Shown one piece after another: positions 29,979-34,240 of a DNA stretch of 34,240 bases. The first letter of the stretch is position 1. Each line of letters starts with the position of its first letter. The notes under the pieces were generated by a model. That model was not told the DNA's origin. It did not search any database and saw only the letters and a program-made list of their open reading frames with translations. The stretch comes from an uncultured Acetatifactor sp. (GTDB lineage: Bacteria; Bacillota; Clostridia; Lachnospirales; Lachnospiraceae): positions 1 through 34,240 of the forward strand of contig CAJUSI010000012.1 of the NCBI GenBank assembly GCA_910589035.1. The letters run 5' to 3'. The position numbers were made by a program, and so were the translations under genes.

Positions 29979-30752
29979 ATGAGTACAACCGTGAAAAGAG
30001 GATATTCTCCGAATGATCAAAAAGAGTTCAGCGGCGAGTCCGTTGATAAATTGCTTAAGGCCGGACGGGACTTACAATATTTGTTGAATCAGGGATATCA
30101 CATAAAAGGAGCTTCCACATTTGTGGGGAATCATTATTTGCTATCGGAGAGACAGAGGCTGGCGCTGGTAAGAGCGGTCTCGTCAAATGAAAATATCAGG
30201 ATGCGGGAAGGCAAAGAGGTGAAAAGTATTCCCCGGGGAAGCGTGGTAAATATTGATGGATTTAATACCATAATTACATTGGAGGTCGAGTTATCGGGTT
30301 CTCTTTTATTAAGGAGTATGGATGGAACCATCAGGGATTTGGCCGCGCTCAGAGGCACCTATCGAGTGATTGACAAGACGGATTCAGCCATTATGCTGAT
30401 GGGACAAGCTTTGGAAAAAAGCAGGGTAGCGAAAGCGATATTTTATCTGGACGCGCCGGTATCCAATTCGGGAAGGCTGAAGCAGCGGATAATCGAAATA
30501 TTGCATCCGTTTCCATTTGAAACGGAGGTGGAAGTAATCCATAATGTGGATGCAGTTTTAGAAAAGCTTGACAATGTAATTACCAGCGACGCCATTATTC
30601 TGGATAAATGTGTTAGCTGGATTAACCTGGGGGCGAAAATCATAGGGGAAATGGAGGGAGAGTATCCGTGCATAGATTTTAGGCGCTTAACAGAGAAATC
30701 TTGCACAAAGTGGCAAAACTTTGGTTCCGGATTGTCCGGGTTAGAAAATTAG
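29979..30752 (+). CDS. DUF434-domain protein
   Basis: A 257-residue protein starting with KRGYSPNDQKEFSGES, typical of the DUF434 family, followed by a C-terminal domain (about 95-240) of the DUF5616 type with VAKAIFYLDAPVSNSGRLKQ and DAIILDKCVSWINLGAKII. The second part looks like a PIN/Toprim-type nucleotide-binding fold with conserved acidic residues (inference), so a nuclease-like role is possible. AGGAG (29966-29970) lies eight bases before ATG 29979; GTG 29970 in frame overlaps it. Function unknown. Confidence 0.72.
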   Translation: MSTTVKRGYSPNDQKEFSGESVDKLLKAGRDLQYLLNQGYHIKGASTFVGNHYLLSERQRLALVRAVSSNENIRMREGKEVKSIPRGSVVNIDGFNTIITLEVELSGSLLLRSMDGTIRDLAALRGTYRVIDKTDSAIMLMGQALEKSRVAKAIFYLDAPVSNSGRLKQRIIEILHPFPFETEVEVIHNVDAVLEKLDNVITSDAIILDKCVSWINLGAKIIGEMEGEYPCIDFRRLTEKSCTKWQNFGSGLSGLEN

Positions 30753-30830
30753 CAGCTTACAGAGAGTGATAATATAACTTATGATTGCAGGGTTCGCGGA
30801 GCAGTTCCTGTAATATATAGCCATAAACGT

Positions 30831-31085
30831 AATTAATTGCCGCCTGCACAGTATAACAAAGTCACTGTAGCGACAGTGACTTTATGAACGCATCGGCAAT
30901 TCAGAGCTGAAAGCGGCAATTAAATGCGTTCATGAGTATAACTTTTCAGAAGCATGCACTTCGCTTCTGATAAAAGGTGCATTCCTTTGCGCCGCATTCG
31001 ATTATAGGAAGCTGTGCTTGCTTCCTGTAATATAATATGGAGCAGAATTGCTGTGCGATGCCATGGCTGTGCTTTGGCACACAGC
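30831..31085. repeat. cluster of stem-loops in a gene-free stretch
   Basis: The gap 30753-31146 has no gene but many paired elements. TTAATTGCCGC (30832-30842) pairs with GCGGCAATTAA (30913-30923). AAAGTCACTGT/ACAGTGACTTT (30858-30868/30873-30883) has loop AGCG. ATGAACGCAT/ATGCGTTCAT (30884-30893/30924-30933) encloses TTCAG/CTGAA (30900-30904/30907-30911). TCAGAAGC/GCTTCTGA (30946-30953/30963-30970) and AGGAAGC/GCTTCCT (31006-31012/31020-31026) follow, then GCTGTG/CACAGC (31050-31055/31080-31085). AGTATAAC occurs directly repeated at 30850 and 30935. The last three hairpins share the loop motif TG(C/T)(A/G)CTT (30955, 31013, 31068). It may be a structured RNA, a palindromic repeat element, or the remains of a mobile element. 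Confidence 0.75.
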
Positions 31086-31146
31086 GGGAAAACAGTGACA
31101 ATATTATTCGTGGCCTGAGGGCATACGACAGAGCGGGGTAACAGTT

Positions 31147-31353
31147 ATGGACAAAATTTTGAGTACCAGAAGTTATGGGATATGTGTATTTTCACTGGGG
31201 GTTTTACAGGATTTCATAAAGAAAAAAAGGGTGCGGAGCAAAAAGCTTTTGGAGAAATTTCAAAGGGATAAGGAATTTTATTTGGATGCGCAGAAGGAGG
31301 GCATTTGGATTCCTTTTGCAGGCAGGAATTTGATGAGAGCGGAAATCTTTTAA
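31147..31353 (+). CDS. small unknown protein, possibly frameshifted
   Basis: A 68-residue basic protein (core LQDFIKKKRVRSKKLLEKF) ending KEGIWIPFAGRNLMRAEIF. It is not recognised. GGGG lies before ATG 31147. Near residue 57 a shift by one base would lead into a second frame reading CRQEFDESGNLLKEKSS before its own stop, which has a more protein-like character than the annotated end, so a frameshift or truncation is possible. It lies between the stem-loop cluster and the endonuclease V gene. It could be an immunity-type or phage-derived protein, but this is a guess. Confidence 0.45.
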   Translation: MDKILSTRSYGICVFSLGVLQDFIKKKRVRSKKLLEKFQRDKEFYLDAQKEGIWIPFAGRNLMRAEIF

Positions 31354-31412
31354 AAGAAAAAAGCAGTTAAGTGATGATGAAAAATGTATTTTTGAGAAGA
31401 GAGTAGCATGTT

Positions 31413-32126
31413 ATGAAGGACGAACAAATCATACAGAGGACTGAAAAAGATTATATTAGGATTCAGAATGCATTACAAAAGAAAATCAAATTTCAAAATA
31501 TAAGTAATATCCTTTCAATAAAAAAAGTTGCGGGTATTGATTTGGCTTATTGGAATATTGAAAATAAAGAATATGCGGTATGCTGTATTGTAGTGTTGGA
31601 GAAAGAATCGAAACAAGTTATAGAGGTTAAGTATACTTTAGGAAGGATAAATGTTCCATATATACCAGGGTGTCTTGCTTTTCGTGAGTTGCCGCTGATT
31701 TTAGAAACGATTAAAAAATTGGAAACATCGCCTGACTTATTTATGTTTGATGGAAATGGGTACTTGCATCCGAGACATATGGGAATAGCGACGCATGCTT
31801 CGTTTTATATAAATAAGCCTACCATAGGTGTTGCAAAAAATTATTATAAAATTGAAAATATAGATTATATAATGCCTCCAAATGAAAAGAATGCTCATAC
31901 AGATATTGTAATCAAGGGCGAGGTTTATGGCCGTGTTTTGCGTACTCAAAAAAATGTAAGGCCGATTTTTATCTCAGTTGGAAATTATATTGATTTAGAC
32001 AGTGCAACAACTATAGTTTGTGACTTTATAAATTCAGAAAGTCATATTCCCATACCAACAAGACTGGCTGACATGGAGACACATAAAATTCGAAGAATGC
32101 AGGAAATGAACGATAATTTTTTTTAA
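31413..32126 (+). CDS. nfi: endonuclease V
   Basis: A 237-residue RNase H-fold nuclease that cuts one base 3' of deoxyinosine or inosine, repairing deaminated nucleic acid. Catalytic and binding residues by family comparison: D43 in GIDLAYW, Y83 in VPYIPG, E92 in FRELPL, D113 in FMFDGNGYLHPRH and H119. All are present, so the enzyme should be active. The gene is clearly AT-rich compared with the core part of the window, suggesting acquisition. AGAAGAGAG lies about ten bases before ATG 31413. Confidence 0.93.
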   Translation: MKDEQIIQRTEKDYIRIQNALQKKIKFQNISNILSIKKVAGIDLAYWNIENKEYAVCCIVVLEKESKQVIEVKYTLGRINVPYIPGCLAFRELPLILETIKKLETSPDLFMFDGNGYLHPRHMGIATHASFYINKPTIGVAKNYYKIENIDYIMPPNEKNAHTDIVIKGEVYGRVLRTQKNVRPIFISVGNYIDLDSATTIVCDFINSESHIPIPTRLADMETHKIRRMQEMNDNFF

Positions 32127-32597
32127 GGATTAAATGAAAGTTCTAATACACTAGCTGTGTTAGAAAGAAAAGAGTAAGTGGTGAGTGGTACTATGTCAAG
32201 AAAAAGTACAAGTTAAACGTCTACTTTTTGTCAATCAGGCAGTGAAATCGGGCGGATGTCTGGCAGAAGTATGCGTTCCCACAGGACGGACGTAATTGCC
32301 GGAAGATTATCGAGAGGATGGAAGGGCAGGCGGGGAATCATTCTCTGGCAGGAATAAATTCCATAGATTGTACAGATTTTTAAAGGCAGGCATGTTGAAA
32401 AATTCCTGTCAAGCAAAAGCAGAGAATTCTCAAAAGTAAGGGTGGCCTGGAGCCAGCCATGGAGCCGGATGCTTAATGGAATGCGTGCCAGCCGCATATA
32501 TTTCCGGTCAAAATGCCAGGTCCAGGATAAAAGAAATTATTCCAAAGTATTGAGGGAAAGGGGAAATAATCCAAGCATTATATGCTGTGACGGGATT
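32127..32597. other. 471-bp gap with two hairpins; no gene supported
   Basis: TTCTAATACA (32141-32150) pairs with TGTGTTAGAA (32156-32165) with one G-T pair, shortly after endonuclease V, and may be its terminator, but no T run follows. AAAAAGTA (32201-32208) pairs with TACTTTTT (32222-32229), flanked by TGTCAAG and GTCAATC; this is reminiscent of an insertion-sequence end, not proven. Beyond 32230 the sequence is less AT-rich than its neighbours. A minus-strand frame (32497-32231) has no ribosome site and was not accepted. The stretch could be the leftover of a mobile element. Confidence 0.4.
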
Positions 32598-33650
32598 ATG
32601 CGGAAAAGGATGGGAAAGAAAATAATTGAAAGATGGAAAAATGACCCTGTATGGAAACATAGATGGGAGCGAATTGCTCTTTGGATATTCAGTGAAAACG
32701 AAACAATTGATACTGCGGAAGATATGGAATATACCTCGAATGGATATTTGGATTTGAGAGGCTTTCCCTTGAATGTTTTTATAGCCCTACAGGAATATAC
32801 AAATTTTCAAAGAGAAGAATTGCTGCAGGATTCGAGAGGAATTATCGCCAACAAAAGATTTGAAAAAGTCGATTTTTCATACGCTGATTTAAGTGGTCGA
32901 GCAATAGAAAAGTGCAAACTTTATGATTGTATATTTGAAAATACCATGATGCGCGACATTTCTGAGGAGAAAAATGTATTTGCTGATTGTATTTTTAGGA
33001 AAGGAATTTATGGAGGCTTTTTGGGTATGGGAGAGAGTGATTACAAAAATGTGCAATTCCAGTCTGTTAAAATGCATAGAACCCAAATGTGGTGGCCTAA
33101 TTTTGAGAATTGTCTTTTCCATGATTGTAATTTAAAAGGTACGGACTTTGGCGGGGCTCATTTTAAAAAAGTTAAATTTGTTGGAAAGATTGAGGATGTA
33201 TGGTTTCGAGGAAAGATGCCAGATCGCTATAAAGAAAACTGTAAGTGGCGTCCGGAAATAGACAAGCGTTGGGAACAGATTTTTCCAATGGAAGCAGATT
33301 TTTCAGAAGCTGTATTAAGCTATTTGACAATCAGCGATTCGTGTGACCTTTCTGAAGTGATTTTGCCGAGTGATGGAAGCTGTTATCTCGTTCTTGATCT
33401 TGATGCTGCGAGAAATGATATCAATATGAGGCTTAAAAAAGAGGAAAAGAAACTATTAAAAAATCTGTTAGAATTTTATCTTGTAAAAAGAGAAAATCAA
33501 AACATGAAAATACTATGTTTGAATGATGTCTATCGCGAAATCCGAGAAGATTTTGCACCGGAAGAGCAACAGGAAAACTATGATTTGTGCAAAGAAGTCT
33601 GTAATGACTTGTTAGATAAAAAGATATTAACTTTAGGGGGTAAAGGATGA
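32598..33650 (+). CDS. pentapeptide-repeat protein
   Basis: A 350-residue protein. The N-terminus has a helical part with WKHRWERIALWIFS. Residues about 88-196 are pentapeptide repeats of the A(D/N)LxX type: FEKVDFSYADLSG, CKLYDCIFENTMM, NVFADCIFRK, FENCLFHDCNLKGTDFGGAHFKKVKF; they form a right-handed beta helix. The C-terminal 140 residues are helical and not recognised. Pentapeptide proteins occur as DNA-gyrase protectors and as immunity proteins of polymorphic toxins; the non-repeat parts and the following small genes favour the second (inference). The start is unsure: ATG 32598 or 32610. The frame is open to 32442 without ribosome site. It overlaps the next small gene by four bases (ATGA). 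Confidence 0.75.
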   Translation: MRKRMGKKIIERWKNDPVWKHRWERIALWIFSENETIDTAEDMEYTSNGYLDLRGFPLNVFIALQEYTNFQREELLQDSRGIIANKRFEKVDFSYADLSGRAIEKCKLYDCIFENTMMRDISEEKNVFADCIFRKGIYGGFLGMGESDYKNVQFQSVKMHRTQMWWPNFENCLFHDCNLKGTDFGGAHFKKVKFVGKIEDVWFRGKMPDRYKENCKWRPEIDKRWEQIFPMEADFSEAVLSYLTISDSCDLSEVILPSDGSCYLVLDLDAARNDINMRLKKEEKKLLKNLLEFYLVKRENQNMKILCLNDVYREIREDFAPEEQQENYDLCKEVCNDLLDKKILTLGGKG

Positions 33651-33817
33651 AAAAAGCGATTATATTTTGGTTTTCAGAAGCGGAGGGAGGCAGAGGGAAG
33701 CCCCCGGCAGGCGAAGAATACTACCCGACAATACAATCGCATCATTTATTGAGTAGCAATGCGGAATTTATCATTTGTGAGGGGCCTCACAAAGTAGGGG
33801 CAATGGTAATCAGGTAA
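33647..33817 (+). CDS. short EF-Tu-domain-like protein, apparently internally shortened
   Basis: A 56-residue protein: MKKAIIFWFSEAEGGRGKPP, then EEYYPTIQ, then a short link and a C-terminal FIICEGPHKVGAMVIR. The EGGRxxPP...Y.P pattern and the closing EGP.KVG are characteristic of stand-alone proteins resembling EF-Tu domain 3/C-terminal beta-barrel, which are usually about 90-100 residues. Here the middle part (about 40 residues) seems missing, so the gene may be an internal deletion product or the domain may be degenerate. AAAGG precedes the ATG, which overlaps the pentapeptide stop codon. Such proteins are common in toxin-immunity gene arrays (family knowledge, moderate certainty). Confidence 0.55.
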   Translation: MKKAIIFWFSEAEGGRGKPPAGEEYYPTIQSHHLLSSNAEFIICEGPHKVGAMVIR

Positions 33818-33841
33818 GGTGCAATTCGGAAGGTGCCCAAT

Positions 33842-34093
33842 ATGTCAATGAAATTAACTATGGAGCTTTATGAAACAGATAGATACGAGTTGCAGAAATT
33901 CATTGCAGAAGAAAATGCGGCACAATTCACAGACAGATATTTGATTCTATATAATTTTGCAGTGGATTGCAGATATGCCGAGTATATTCAACCAGAGTTA
34001 ATAGGGTATTTGCTGCCATTTTATTTGAGAAGCATGGAAGAGGCTGTTTTTTGCCAAAATAAAACGGCAGCAGATATTTATTTTGAACTATAA
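33842..34093 (+). CDS. small acidic helical protein of unknown function
   Basis: An 83-residue protein starting MSMKLTMELYETDRYELQKF, ending KTAADIYFEL. It has aromatic and acidic residues and no known motif. GGAAGG (33828-33833) is eight bases upstream of ATG 33842; GTG 33833 in frame overlaps it. It follows the pentapeptide and EF-Tu-like genes in the same direction and resembles small orphan immunity proteins in size and context; not established. A group II intron starts seven bases after its stop codon. Confidence 0.6.
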   Translation: MSMKLTMELYETDRYELQKFIAEENAAQFTDRYLILYNFAVDCRYAEYIQPELIGYLLPFYLRSMEEAVFCQNKTAADIYFEL

Positions 34094-34099
34094 ATGAGT

Positions 34100-34240
34100 G
34101 TGCGCCCAGCTAAGGGGGTAGTGTATAGCGGGTGGGAATCCCGCCCGGAAAGGTTTAACCAGACCACCGGTAGCGAGTCTTGGGAACGCAGTGGTAACAC
34201 TGTGGGCTAAGCGTAGACAGCAAGGTAATAGGGTCACAAG
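34100..34240 (+). mobile_element. 5' part of a group II intron (runs off the window)
   Basis: GTGCGCCCAG at 34100 equals the conserved group II intron 5' end (GUGYG consensus; GUGCGCCCAG is also the start of the Lactococcus Ll.LtrB intron). It is followed by domain I-like hairpins, for example GCGGGTGGGAATCCCGCCC and CAGTGGTAACACTG, and by GCGTAGACAGCAAGG. A start at 34098 (GTGTG) is possible. The intron-encoded reverse transcriptase should lie beyond the right edge. The intron lies just after the stop codon of the preceding gene, where insertion does no harm. Confidence 0.85.

Noticed and set aside
30858..30934. Insertion with an 8-bp target duplication (AGTATAAC)
   Set aside because: The enclosed 77 bases have no terminal inverted repeats, and part of them pairs with sequence outside the repeats, so a simple insertion is not convincing.
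32231..32497. Minus-strand frame of 88 codons between endonuclease V and the pentapeptide gene
   Set aside because: No ribosome site, no recognisable motif and opposite orientation to all neighbours; more likely chance or relic sequence.

Overview
The window looks like a chromosomal segment from a spore-forming Firmicute of the class Clostridia, most like the Lachnospiraceae. The signs are spore maturation genes spmA/spmB, two CotF-like spore coat proteins, tRNAs without an encoded CCA end, GTG/TTG starts behind strong Shine-Dalgarno sites, and the Firmicute order yaaR-holB-ricT-trmN-like-rsmI. All assignments come from reading motifs and context; no database search was possible.

Layout. (1) 15-299: tRNA-Tyr, initiator tRNA-Met and tRNA-Phe, followed by an AT-rich membrane glycosyltransferase gene ending in a clear terminator (2056-2094). 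(2) 2190-12230, plus strand: an HD-domain protein overlapping an Orn/Lys/Arg decarboxylase-family gene, a 23-codon ORF, pyruvate kinase, a guanylate kinase-like protein, then the yaaR-holB-ricT-trmN-like-rsmI series and a small cysteine-rich protein. The spacers of this run carry short tandem repeats, each with its own unit. (3) 12653-16509, minus strand: a hybrid histidine kinase overlapped by a solute-binding lipoprotein with no permease beside it. (4) 16830-20045, plus strand: two CotF-like proteins, then a Ktr/Trk potassium uptake pair. (5) 20184-26203, minus strand: TetR regulator, DUF308/HdeD-like membrane protein, MMPL/RND transporter and a secreted LxxG-repeat protein; next to tetR lies a decayed M56 (BlaR1-like) peptidase remnant. 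(6) 26655-27907: spmA-spmB. (7) 28178-34240: an AT-richer accessory segment with an AAA-like ATPase fused to a PD-(D/E)XK nuclease, a DUF434-type protein, a gene-free stretch dense in stem-loops, endonuclease V, a pentapeptide-repeat protein, an apparently shortened EF-Tu-domain-like protein, small unknown proteins, and the 5' end of a group II intron that runs off the window.

How the genes work together. The central plus-strand run joins glycolysis, nucleotide metabolism, the replication clamp loader, an Fe-S regulator of RNA processing and rRNA/tRNA methylation. The kinase/binding-protein pair looks like a two-part sensor. The MMPL, LxxG protein and TetR gene look like a regulated envelope export module. 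The right end looks like an accessory island with immunity-like small proteins and mobile DNA.

The most unusual signals are the recurring gap-specific tandem repeats, the 99-bp foldback at 12436-12534, the stem-loop cluster at 30831-31085 with related loop sequences, and the three-arm repeat at 25362-25474.
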